Below are positions 57,501-64,000 of a stretch of 64,000 bases of DNA, piece by piece. The stretch's first letter is position 1; each line of letters opens with the position of its first letter. This stretch comes from Streptomyces flaveus (GTDB lineage: Bacteria; Actinomycetota; Actinomycetes; Streptomycetales; Streptomycetaceae): NCBI RefSeq assembly GCF_014647675.1, contig NZ_BMPQ01000037.1:1-64000 (forward strand), in the 5' to 3' direction. The notes under the pieces are model-generated. The model ran no database searches and was not told the origin of the DNA. It was given only the letters and a program-made list of their open reading frames with translations. The position numbers were made by a program, and so were the translations under genes.

Positions 57501-58549
57501 ACGTGTCCTCGTCGGTCTCCGGCCGTATCGAGGGCGGCAGTTCGACCCACCAACTCGTGCTGTACGCGCGCGTGGCGCTCGCCGGCTCGGTGATGGCGCT
57601 CGCCTGCTGGGGCTGGTGGCGGCGCCGCGACCACAAGTACCGCGAACGCTCCCTGCTCGTCCTCACCTTCGTACCGTTCCTCGGCTTCGGCATGCAGTCG
57701 TACGGCGGCGAAATGGCCCTGCGCGTCTTCATGTTCGCCCTGCCTGGCGCGGCCCTGCTCGCCGCACTCGCCCTCTTCCCGCGCACCGGGGTCACCGCGA
57801 AGGAACGCGAGCGCGACCAGTTCAGCCTCGCCCCCCTCGCCGCCCTGATGGCGGGCCTCGTCCTGGTCGGCGGCTTCCTGGTGGCCCGCTGGGGCAACGA
57901 GCCCTTCGAGCGGGTCCGGCCGGGCGAGATCGCGGCCATGGAGTACGTGTACGAGCACGACAGGCCGACCGCACGGCTGCTGTGGCTGAGCGACGACCCG
58001 GTCAACACCGTGACGCCCGCGATGCCCTGGGGCTCGAAGGACATGGAGCGGGTGGAGTACGTACCGACGCTCGCACCGCCCGATCCCGTGCTGGTGTCCG
58101 GCCTGGTCAAGTCACTCAAGGACGCGGGCCCGAACTCGTACCTCATGATCAACCGCAGCCAGGTGATCTCGCTCCAGATGGACGTGGGCTACTCGGCGAG
58201 CTGGGACACCCGGCTCATCCGCAACCTCGACGAACGCGAGGAACTGCGGAAGGTCTTCGTCAACAAGGACGCGACCGTGTACGCGATGCGTGAGCAGCCG
58301 GAGAGCAGCGTCCCGAAGGCCGATCCCGGGCCGATCGGCCCTCAGGTCACCTGGACACCGTGGTCGGTCGTGGGCGGGCTCGCGGCGATCGCGCTGATCG
58401 TGCTGCTGACGACGCGCGAGGTGGTACGGGTGGCCGTCCGGCCGAGCGTACGGCAGCTGCAGTGGCTGCAGAGCAGCTTCTGGTTCTCCCTGCCGCTGCT
58501 GGCGGTGCTGTTGGCTTCGCTGGTGCAGCGGTTCTTGACGATGGCGTAG
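54545..58549 (+). CDS. Giant membrane fusion: polysaccharide flippase plus polytopic GT-C-like domain
   Basis: A 1334-residue protein. Residues about 45-445 are a 12-14 span MOP/Wzx-type flippase (NAYALMLNTGISAVLGLGYW, RFIPVAGRGTGRLIFRTYAG). Residues about 448-660 are hydrophilic and low complexity, with an E/A/K/P repeat tract (586-626). Residues 665-1334 form a second polytopic domain with about 12 spans and large loops (WVGQDYFSPQGFTYLLYIVF), which looks like a GT-C glycosyltransferase or polymerase but lacks a motif I can name. The GTG overlaps the deacetylase gene by eight bases. One continuous frame, so the fusion is genuine rather than a sequencing artefact as far as I can tell. Confidence 0.85.
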   Translation: MSDTTTAQPDTPTTEAPEKQSGRRLRLPGLRRGSKGSGGSPLFRNAYALMLNTGISAVLGLGYWLAAARYYTEDAVGQGSAAIAAMKLLAGLTAVTLTGALARFIPVAGRGTGRLIFRTYAGSSLVVALAAGLFLLTLGLWGPSYRFLHDPLHALVFVLAVVAWSVLTLQDGVLTGLRSAVWVPVGNTVFSAVKLVLLVLFAAAIPTMGVFVSWVAAIAVSVLPLGWLVFRRLVPRHVKATEEHAEPPTMKEIGRFLAGDYTGSLFSLAVVYLVPVIVAAQVSSADNAYFYIAITIGGTVNLLAINMGASLTVEGSHDPARLAANTRAALIRMARIMLPVGAILFFGAPFVLGVFGQGYADAATPLLRWFAVGGVLRVVMETYFAVLRAQSRTAGLAWLQGLLCVLVLGLTVILLPTMGLTGAGVAEVAALAVIVAIASPRLYRVIRTAPAEVPEDAAPDGDLADLGAREVPAPTTGEPKKGRGPAWAHRLDQDTLALGVHLDFDHQERRPDVRPGPGTPPTGTAVKWPVPPDQRPEHGQDHEPEDHRPTWALKAPLQLPAPGSELGLPVEEREPGSEASLGPAEAKPEAEAEATEAAEAKSEATSEAKPEAEAGAKPEVTSEAEAPSSGSSALVLRERGTGAPPEPPPAPSPAPSSPSPWERLRPTRVGVVLGCLLTAALILYWVPVFGLGERDLDRMGGLGLVSVLPVPTLAGAALLVTVFASLLWRNREHRGLLLVTLLTTVVSLHALPAVIETEPRFATAWQHLGFLEYIDRTGSAVPDLDARWSWPGFFAAAAFVAQACGVDDLTEVIRWWPTAMQLLYLAPMFLLVRHMRASWRAKWTGVWIFVLSGWVGQDYFSPQGFTYLLYIVFVAILLVWFRAPRVLWTTRRPGELEVEPADRRQRAVLLMVLIGLFAATVPSHQLTPFVMLGVLAVLVLVGRSELRGLPILFAVMVAVWVGFLAEPYWRGHFDELFGGLGGVGGNVSSSVSGRIEGGSSTHQLVLYARVALAGSVMALACWGWWRRRDHKYRERSLLVLTFVPFLGFGMQSYGGEMALRVFMFALPGAALLAALALFPRTGVTAKERERDQFSLAPLAALMAGLVLVGGFLVARWGNEPFERVRPGEIAAMEYVYEHDRPTARLLWLSDDPVNTVTPAMPWGSKDMERVEYVPTLAPPDPVLVSGLVKSLKDAGPNSYLMINRSQVISLQMDVGYSASWDTRLIRNLDEREELRKVFVNKDATVYAMREQPESSVPKADPGPIGPQVTWTPWSVVGGLAAIALIVLLTTREVVRVAVRPSVRQLQWLQSSFWFSLPLLAVLLASLVQRFLTMA

Positions 58550-58564
58550 GCGTAGGAGACGGGC

Positions 58565-58595
58565 GTGAAGTGGCTTACCGGGTCAGCCACTTCAC
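58565..58595. terminator. Bidirectional hairpin between the flippase fusion and the GH gene
   Basis: GTGAAGTGGCT / AGCCACTTCAC, perfect over 11 bp with a 9-base loop, overlapping the stop codon of the minus-strand hydrolase and 15 bases past the plus-strand stop. Confidence 0.75.
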
Positions 58596-59996
58596 CTCGT
58601 ACGCGCCCATGTCGAACCTTTCGCCGTCGACCTCGGTACTGATCTTCCGGTCCTGGGTGTTCACGACGAGGACCGCCTTGTCGTCGGCGAGGACCCGTAC
58701 GTCCGGCGCGCTGCCGGCGGCGACGGACACCTGCTCGTACTCCGTGCCCGGTGGGAACTCCCTGTTGAAGCGGGAGACGAGGTCGAGCATCGGCAGCGGC
58801 TTGCCGCCGTCGGCGCTGTCGGTGGGTGTCCACAGGCAGCCGGCGCAGTCGGCGCCCTTCTCCTTCTCCGGATTCCAGTAGAAGGCGGAGGTGGTGCCGC
58901 CGCGGGCCATCGCGATCATTCCGGAGGCCTGGACGGCGCCTCGGTGGGCCTCGGACCAGTCGTCCCGCTCGTCGTCGGCGTCGGACGGCTCGACGTAGTA
59001 CTCGGCCCACCACAGCGGCAGATCGCCGGTCCGCTCACGCACCCAGCGGCTGACGACCGTGAACTTGTCGGTGGCGGCGAACTCGTCGGGCAGCAGCTCG
59101 TCGTCCTTGGTGTAGCTGGAGCCGTCCACGACGACGAAGTCCGCGCCCGCCTTGTTCTTGTTCCAGTAGTCGAAGGCGTCGAGGACACGTTGGTCCATGG
59201 CGCCCCACGGGCCCTTCACCGTGGGCGAGGCATTCTCCTTCTGGCGCGGGTCGAGGCTGTCCATCACCAGGTAAGGGCCGCCGACCTGGATGTCCTCGTT
59301 GACGTCCTTGAGCGCCTTGTGGACCAGGTTGTAGAGCTCGGTGTAGCCCTCGTAGTCCCAGCGGGCCTCGGCGTCGTTCCAGAAGCCCTTGAACTCGTTC
59401 CAGACGATGAAGTGGCGTACGTCCGGATAGCGCTTGGCGACGGTCGCGGCGAGCGCGGCATAGTCGTCGAAGTGCTCGGGCCGCGGGGCGGTCTCCAGGG
59501 CCTCCTGGCTCCAATTGGTGTTGTCCGTCCCGGACTTGCCGCCCTTCATCCAGTCCGGGGCGCAGCACAGGGTGACCACCGGGGTGCCGCCCGACTCCCG
59601 GACGAAGTCGATACGCCGGTCCATGTCCTCGAAGTCGTAACGCCCCTTGACCGGCTCGGGATTGTCCGCACCCCAGCCCATGATGTGCTGGATCTGCGGC
59701 AGCGGCTGCTCACCGAGGCGCTCCGCCACCCGCCGCGTGGCGGCGCCGCTGCCCTCGTCGGCACTGAACTGCGTGTGGGTGAAGCCCCAGCCGACGTCCG
59801 GTCCCGACTCCCCGGGAGGAACGGCGGGCGTGCCGTGCACCTTGTCGCCGTCACGGGTCGTACCGGCGGCGCTCCCGCCGTCCCCGGGCAGCGTGTTGAT
59901 CAAGGTCAGTACCAGGGCCAGTGCCGCCGCGCCCACGCCGAGCAGCGCGGTGAGCCGCCACCGCCGTGCCCCCGAATTCCACCCATGACGTCCCAT
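58575..59996 (-). CDS. Membrane-anchored clan GH-A glycoside hydrolase (GH39-like)
   Basis: A 473-residue enzyme with an N-terminal signal anchor (RRWRLTALLGVGAAALALVL) and a TIM-barrel of the GH-A clan: acid/base pair N200-E201 in FIVWNEFKGFW and nucleophile E332 in LWWAEYYVEP, spaced as in GH39/GH5-like enzymes. A small beta domain ends the protein. The start is the ATG at MGRHGWN. It converges on the surface-glycan genes and is a natural candidate for trimming or turning over their product, though this is inference. Confidence 0.88.
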   Translation of the reverse strand: MGRHGWNSGARRWRLTALLGVGAAALALVLTLINTLPGDGGSAAGTTRDGDKVHGTPAVPPGESGPDVGWGFTHTQFSADEGSGAATRRVAERLGEQPLPQIQHIMGWGADNPEPVKGRYDFEDMDRRIDFVRESGGTPVVTLCCAPDWMKGGKSGTDNTNWSQEALETAPRPEHFDDYAALAATVAKRYPDVRHFIVWNEFKGFWNDAEARWDYEGYTELYNLVHKALKDVNEDIQVGGPYLVMDSLDPRQKENASPTVKGPWGAMDQRVLDAFDYWNKNKAGADFVVVDGSSYTKDDELLPDEFAATDKFTVVSRWVRERTGDLPLWWAEYYVEPSDADDERDDWSEAHRGAVQASGMIAMARGGTTSAFYWNPEKEKGADCAGCLWTPTDSADGGKPLPMLDLVSRFNREFPPGTEYEQVSVAAGSAPDVRVLADDKAVLVVNTQDRKISTEVDGERFDMGAYEVKWLTR

Positions 59997-60160
59997 CAAG
60001 GACAACAGTAGTGGCGGGGGTGGGCGGTTGGGATGGGTTCGAGTGCACAGCCTGGTAACAGGACGGAGGGGATACACGGGGAGGTCGGCGCACACCGGAC
60101 ACTCGGGGTCCTCCACGGAAACCGGATGCATGGGACGGGCGTGTGACGGATCATGGCGGC

Positions 60161-61255
60161 ATGTCTGCGAACCCACACGACGCACTGCCGATCCGGCTCA
60201 ACGTCGACGACAGCGACTCACCGTCGGACGTCGTCGACGCGCTGTTCCTCGGCCGTTTCGCGACGGGCGAGCAGCCGCACTCGCACGCGGTGAACATCGA
60301 CCGCGTACGGTCCGGGGCGACACTGTTGCCGCCGGGCGCCACGGTGTTGCGATCCGCCCGCGACGACAACCACAGCTCCACACTCGCCGAGGGCGACGGC
60401 TGGACCCTGCTCATCTCGCGCTGGAACCGCGGTGCCGATGTCACGGTCACCGCGACCAGCGAGGAACTGGCCGTGAAGGTGCTCGGCCAGGCCACGGACG
60501 GCGCGGAGGACGAGCCCGAGCCGCAGCCGGAGAACGTGACGATGGGCTTCTGGTACGTCTCGCCCAGGCGCGGCCCGCATCGTACGACCCGGCAGATCTC
60601 GGCGGGTACCTGGGAGGAGATCCGCCCGAACTACACGGCACCGGTCGCCGACGCGATGGATCACCTGATGAAGACGACCCCAGAGGACATCGCGGGCCGT
60701 CTGCTCCTGCTGCACGGCCCGCCCGGTACGGGCAAGACGTCGGCGCTGCGCACGCTGGCCCGTTCCTGGCGCGACTGGTGCCAGGTCGACTGCGTGCTCG
60801 ACCCGGAGCGCCTCTTCTCCGACGTCGGCTATCTGATGGACATCGCGATCGGCGAGGAGGACAGCACGGGCAAGGACCGCTGGCGACTGCTGTTGCTGGA
60901 GGACTGCGACGAGCTGATCCGCGGCGAGGCCAAGCACACGGCGGGTCAGGCGCTGTCGCGCCTGCTCAACCTCACGGACGGCCTGCTCGGCCAGGGCCGC
61001 AACGTCCTGGTGGGCGTGACGACGAACGAGGACCTGGAGCGCCTCCACCCCGCCGTCGTCCGCCCCGGCCGCTGCCTGGCCCGTATCGAGGTCGGCCCGC
61101 TGACCCACCGCGAGTCGGTGAACTGGCTGGGCACGGAGGAGGGCGTCGGCCGCGAGGGCGCGACGCTGGCCGAGTTGTACGCCCTGCGCCGGGGCACGTC
61201 GCCGACATCGGTGCCGGGGGCGCGGGAGGGTGCGGACGCGGGCCTCTACCTGTAG
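60161..61255 (+). CDS. AAA ATPase with N-terminal DUF5925-type domain
   Basis: A 364-residue protein. The N-terminal 180 residues (MSANPHDALPIRLNVDDSDS onward) form a domain found with AAA ATPases in Streptomyces. The AAA module has Walker A LHGPPGTGKTSAL, Walker B LLLLEDCDEL, sensor 1 VLVGVTTNED and an arginine finger region HPAVVRPGRC. Start at ATG; a GTG six codons upstream is also possible. No adjacent client gene is evident; it may act as a stand-alone remodeller. Confidence 0.88.
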   Translation: MSANPHDALPIRLNVDDSDSPSDVVDALFLGRFATGEQPHSHAVNIDRVRSGATLLPPGATVLRSARDDNHSSTLAEGDGWTLLISRWNRGADVTVTATSEELAVKVLGQATDGAEDEPEPQPENVTMGFWYVSPRRGPHRTTRQISAGTWEEIRPNYTAPVADAMDHLMKTTPEDIAGRLLLLHGPPGTGKTSALRTLARSWRDWCQVDCVLDPERLFSDVGYLMDIAIGEEDSTGKDRWRLLLLEDCDELIRGEAKHTAGQALSRLLNLTDGLLGQGRNVLVGVTTNEDLERLHPAVVRPGRCLARIEVGPLTHRESVNWLGTEEGVGREGATLAELYALRRGTSPTSVPGAREGADAGLYL

Positions 61256-61272
61256 GCCACCCACCGACCGCC

Positions 61273-61306
61273 CAGGGGCGCGGGGAGCAGTGCGACCAGC
61301 CACAAG
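61273..61306. repeat. Right arm of the dispersed repeat, single copy
   Basis: CAGGGGCGCGGGGAGCAGTG followed by CGACCAGCCACAAG matches the right outer arm with three substitutions. It lies in the 60-base gap between the AAA ATPase and GntR stop codons. Confidence 0.7.
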
Positions 61307-61315
61307 AACCCGCAG

Positions 61316-61696
61316 TTATCCCCGGTCCCCATAAACCGCACGCAGCGCATCCCGAACGGCATCGAGGGCCGCCCCCTCGGCGAGCCCGAGGCGGCGGACC
61401 CGTTCGGCATAAGCCCGAGCAGCGGACGCCGCCTCACGCTCAGCCGCCGAACCCGCGGACGCGACAAACGTTCCGTTGCGCCCTCGGGTCTCGATCACCC
61501 CGTCGCTCTCCAGCGTCCGGTACGCCTTGGCGACCGTGTTCGCAGCGAGGCCGAGCGACTCGGCCAGCCCCCGCACGGTCGGCAACCGATACCCCACCGG
61601 CAGCACCCCAGCCCGCGCCTGCTCGGAAATCTGGGCGCGCACCTGCTCGTAGGGCGCAACCCCCGCACCGTCATCGATGTCGATCTTCAACGTCAC
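61316..61696 (-). CDS. Short GntR family regulator (YtrA-like)
   Basis: A 126-residue GntR protein: winged helix (YEQVRAQISEQARAGVLPVG, YRLPTVRGLAESLGLAANTV) plus a short helical tail, the YtrA layout that lacks a large effector domain. GTG start without a clear ribosome-binding site; divergent from the acetyltransferase gene with only 69 bases between starts. YtrA proteins usually control transporter genes, but none is adjacent. Confidence 0.87.
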   Translation of the reverse strand: MTLKIDIDDGAGVAPYEQVRAQISEQARAGVLPVGYRLPTVRGLAESLGLAANTVAKAYRTLESDGVIETRGRNGTFVASAGSAAEREAASAARAYAERVRRLGLAEGAALDAVRDALRAVYGDRG

Positions 61697-61765
61697 AAGC
61701 CGATTGTCCCGCACCCCACGAAAATAAGAGGCACCCAGCCACACCCCCCACGTAGCGTCAACGAC

Positions 61766-62686
61766 ATGACAGTGATCGTTCGCGACTTCCGCCCCGCAGA
61801 CGCCGAGGGCTTCGCCCGGATCCGGCGCCTGGCGCTTCCCTTCATGCTCTCCACGGCCGAGTCCGTCACCTACGACGTCGCGAACATGCATCCCGATGCC
61901 CACTTCCAGCCGCTGGTCGCCGAGAAGGACGGTGAACTCATCGGCACGGCCCAGGTCGGCTTCGCGCACGACAGTCCGCAGCCGGGTCAGGGCTACCTGA
62001 ACGTGTACGTGCACCCGGACCGCCAGGGCCACGGCGCGGGCTCCCTGCTCGTGAAGACCGCCGAGGAACGCCTCGCCGGCCTGAACGCGACGAAGCTCTT
62101 CTCCTGGGTCCTGGACACGCCCGCCAACCGCACCTTCGCCGAGAAGCGCGGTTACCGCGCGGGCCGCTCCGCGCACTTCCTCCGCCTGGACCTGGCGGAC
62201 GGCACGCTGCCACCGCTCCAGGAGCCGCCCGCGGGTGTCGAACTGCGCAAGGCCGCGGACTTCGCGGACGACCCGCGCCCGCTGTTCGACCTGGACGCGG
62301 AGGCGTCCGGGGACGAACCGAGCGACATCGACTACGAGTTCACGAACTACGAGGCGTGGTTGAAGGAGACCTGGCAACACCCTCTCTTCAGCCACGAGCT
62401 GACCTCGATCGCGCTCGTTGACGGCCGCCCGGCCGCGTTCAGCGCCGCGCGCACCGACGGTGGCACCCGCTACGGCACCGTGATCACGGGCACGGTCCGT
62501 GCTCACCGCGGCCGCGGCCTGGCCAAGCTCGCCAAGAACGACTCCCTGCACCGCGCCCGAGCCGCCGGCTACACGGAGGCGTTCACGGGCAACGACACCG
62601 GCAACGGCCCGATGCTCGCGATCAACAAATGGTTCGGCTACGAGATCTGCGCCACGGAGGTGCGCTATATCCGCGAACTCGGCTGA
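61766..62686 (+). CDS. GNAT family N-acetyltransferase with two tandem GNAT domains
   Basis: A 306-residue protein with two GNAT modules. The first contains VYVHPDRQGHGAGSLLVKTA (R/Q-x-x-G-x-G/A acetyl-CoA loop), the second GTVRAHRGRGLAKLAKNDSL. Such double-GNAT proteins include mycothiol synthase-like and aminoglycoside-modifying relatives; the exact acceptor is unknown. ATG start. A TAGCGT hexamer seven bases before it may be a -10 box of a leaderless transcript. Confidence 0.92.
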   Translation: MTVIVRDFRPADAEGFARIRRLALPFMLSTAESVTYDVANMHPDAHFQPLVAEKDGELIGTAQVGFAHDSPQPGQGYLNVYVHPDRQGHGAGSLLVKTAEERLAGLNATKLFSWVLDTPANRTFAEKRGYRAGRSAHFLRLDLADGTLPPLQEPPAGVELRKAADFADDPRPLFDLDAEASGDEPSDIDYEFTNYEAWLKETWQHPLFSHELTSIALVDGRPAAFSAARTDGGTRYGTVITGTVRAHRGRGLAKLAKNDSLHRARAAGYTEAFTGNDTGNGPMLAINKWFGYEICATEVRYIRELG

Positions 62687-62699
62687 TGCCGCACACCGG

Positions 62700-63167
62700 T
62701 TGGACATCGTCCTGGTCAAGGGCGGCCGTACGAAGATCCGCTACCCCGCCGAACTGCTCGCCGACGACGGCACCCGGATCACCGTCCGCGCCCCGTGGGC
62801 CGGCGACGTCGCCCGCGACTTCGGCTTCGTACGGTTCGAGTCCGGCGACGTCTTCACCGAGTACTACTGGCGCGACCGGTGGTACGCCGTGAAGGAGGTC
62901 CGCGACTCCACAGGCGCCCTCAAAGGCTGGTACACCGACATCACCCGCCCGGCCACACTCTCCGGCACCGAACTGATCGTGGAGGACCTCGACCTGGACC
63001 TCTGGCGCTCCGCGGACGGCAGGACCGTACTGCGCCTGGACGAGGACGAGTTCGCCGCGAGCGGCCTGACGCAGTCGGATCCCGAGGCCGCGTCCGCCGC
63101 CGTCGCCGCCCTGGACGAGCTGGAACTCCTGGCCCGTGAGGGTGACTTCGAGGCACTCCTCGCATAG
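62700..63167 (+). CDS. DUF402 domain protein (FomD-like phosphatase fold)
   Basis: A 155-residue protein with the DUF402 pattern: GRTKIRYPAELLADDGTRIT, FGFVRFESGDVFTEYYWRDR, YAVKEVRDSTGALKGWYTDI. Members (FomD, Ntdp) hydrolyse nucleotide phosphates or nucleotidyl phosphonates with two metals. TTG start 14 bases after the GNAT stop, so likely co-transcribed. Confidence 0.87.
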   Translation: MDIVLVKGGRTKIRYPAELLADDGTRITVRAPWAGDVARDFGFVRFESGDVFTEYYWRDRWYAVKEVRDSTGALKGWYTDITRPATLSGTELIVEDLDLDLWRSADGRTVLRLDEDEFAASGLTQSDPEAASAAVAALDELELLAREGDFEALLA

Positions 63168-63190
63168 CCGCAGGGCCCAACGCTCAGCAC

Positions 63191-63805
63191 TCAGACGACC
63201 GCCACCACCGCATACCGCTCGTCCTCCACCTCCCGCCCCCACAGCAGCGCCTCGTCCGACAGCCGCTCCACACGCACGTCCCGCACCAGAGGCACGAGCA
63301 ACCCGGTCAGCCGGTCGGCGGATATCCCGACCGGGCTCACCGCCCCCCACACACCCTCTATGAGGACGAGTCGTCCACCGGGTCGGAGCAACCCACGCCA
63401 GTGCCGCAGGACACGCTCGGGATCGGGCAACGCCCACAGCACATGACGTACGAGCACGACATCGAACCGCTGCTCGCCGACCGGCGGAGCGGCCGCGTCG
63501 CCGACGAGGAAGACGGCATCGCGGCCGGCCAGCTTGGCGCGGGCGAGGTCGACCATGCGGGGCGAGAGGTCGACGCCGGTGACCCGGTGGCGCTGCTCGG
63601 AGGCGAGGAGTGACAGGCTGCCGGTGCCGCAGCCCAGGTCCAGTACGTCGGACGGGCCGCCTGGCAGCCAGCCGCGCAGCCGGGCCGCCCATGCCTCGCG
63701 CATGGCGGGGTCGCGCAGTCCGTGGTCCGGCTCCTCGTCGAAGGTGGCGGACTCGGCGTCCCAGTCGACGTCGGCCCATGTCTCGCGCTCACCGTTGCTC
63801 GTCAT
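63191..63805 (-). CDS. Class I SAM-dependent methyltransferase
   Basis: A 204-residue Rossmann methyltransferase: motif I VLDLGCGTGSLSLLAS, motif II VTGVDLSPRMVDLARAKLAG, and motif IV FDVVLVRHVLWALPDPERVL. The start MTSNGERETW gives the usual UbiE/COQ5-like length; 30 open codons upstream are not conserved. Convergent with the DUF402 gene. Substrate unknown. Confidence 0.9.
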   Translation of the reverse strand: MTSNGERETWADVDWDAESATFDEEPDHGLRDPAMREAWAARLRGWLPGGPSDVLDLGCGTGSLSLLASEQRHRVTGVDLSPRMVDLARAKLAGRDAVFLVGDAAAPPVGEQRFDVVLVRHVLWALPDPERVLRHWRGLLRPGGRLVLIEGVWGAVSPVGISADRLTGLLVPLVRDVRVERLSDEALLWGREVEDERYAVVAVV

Positions 63806-63978
63806 GCGCCCAGAGTGACACCCACCACTGACAACGCCGGGCCCGAACGTGACGACCGCCACGGACACCACGGGCCGCGGGGTGACCGCCGCCACAGACA
63901 GGGGGCCGTCGATGAGTCACGCTCCCCGGAACGGTCTACCCATACAACCGCGATACCGGTAGACCCAAGGAGGCAGCC

Positions 63979-64000
63979 ATGCGCCGCGTGACCTTGCAGA
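63979..64000 (+). CDS. 5' end of a gene cut by the window edge
   Basis: An ideal ribosome-binding site (AAGGAGG at 63967-63973) precedes an ATG that opens MRRVTLQ. Only seven codons are visible, so nothing can be said about function; the basic N-terminus could begin a signal peptide. Confidence 0.6.

Overview
The window is a very GC-rich actinobacterial chromosome segment, almost certainly from Streptomyces. The evidence is third-position GC bias, many GTG/TTG starts, dense ATGA/GTGA stop-start overlaps, numerous TetR regulators, and gene content that (from memory, not checked) follows the Streptomyces coelicolor core-chromosome order from soxR (SCO1697) through hmgA (SCO1715) to the SGNH esterase (SCO1725). 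I see no tRNA, rRNA, CRISPR array, transposase or phage gene.

Layout. 1-6 kb: a cytochrome b/molybdopterin oxidoreductase pair, an APC permease, a helical-repeat protein and an FAD-binding dehydrogenase. 6-11 kb: two DUF202 membrane proteins, a lipid/acyl-CoA block (phosphotransferase, acyl-CoA dehydrogenase, TetR, SDR). 11-20 kb: penicillin acylase family enzyme, two unknown proteins, soxR, a MaoC dehydratase with a TetR gene, a YiaAB-type small protein, TetR and ArsR regulators and an EamA transporter. 20-32 kb: MHS transporter, Zn alcohol dehydrogenase plus aldehyde dehydrogenase, an orphan MalK-type ATPase, an MFS protein, a CitMHS transporter and a formate-dehydrogenase-like molybdopterin enzyme with a TetR gene. 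32-39 kb: hmgA, a GntR regulator, a stand-alone type ISP specificity-domain protein, and a TetR-controlled DrrAB-like exporter. 39-46 kb: an ECF SigK-type sigma/anti-sigma operon divergent from a DUF4331 - TPR - Ni/Co transporter block. 46-50 kb: Ser/Thr kinase, secreted SGNH esterase, secreted subtilase. 50-60 kb: a surface-glycan-type locus (CelD-like acyltransferase, two GT2 enzymes, polysaccharide deacetylase, a 1334-residue flippase/polytopic fusion, a GH-A hydrolase). 60-64 kb: AAA ATPase, GntR, GNAT, DUF402, methyltransferase, and the start of one more gene.

The most informative non-coding signals are: a pair of SigK-type promoters (CCATCC / CCGAAT, both with 15-nt spacers) facing opposite ways between the sigma gene and the DUF4331 gene; one 20-bp TetR-type palindrome recurring before four separate lipid or redox transcription units; a second operator type shared by the MaoC gene and its neighbouring TetR gene; a double operator in the TetR/ABC divergent promoter; and a structured, dispersed intergenic repeat with nested inverted arms present as three large and three small copies. 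Start codons were chosen by ribosome-binding sites, overlaps and family lengths, and often differ from the longest open frame.
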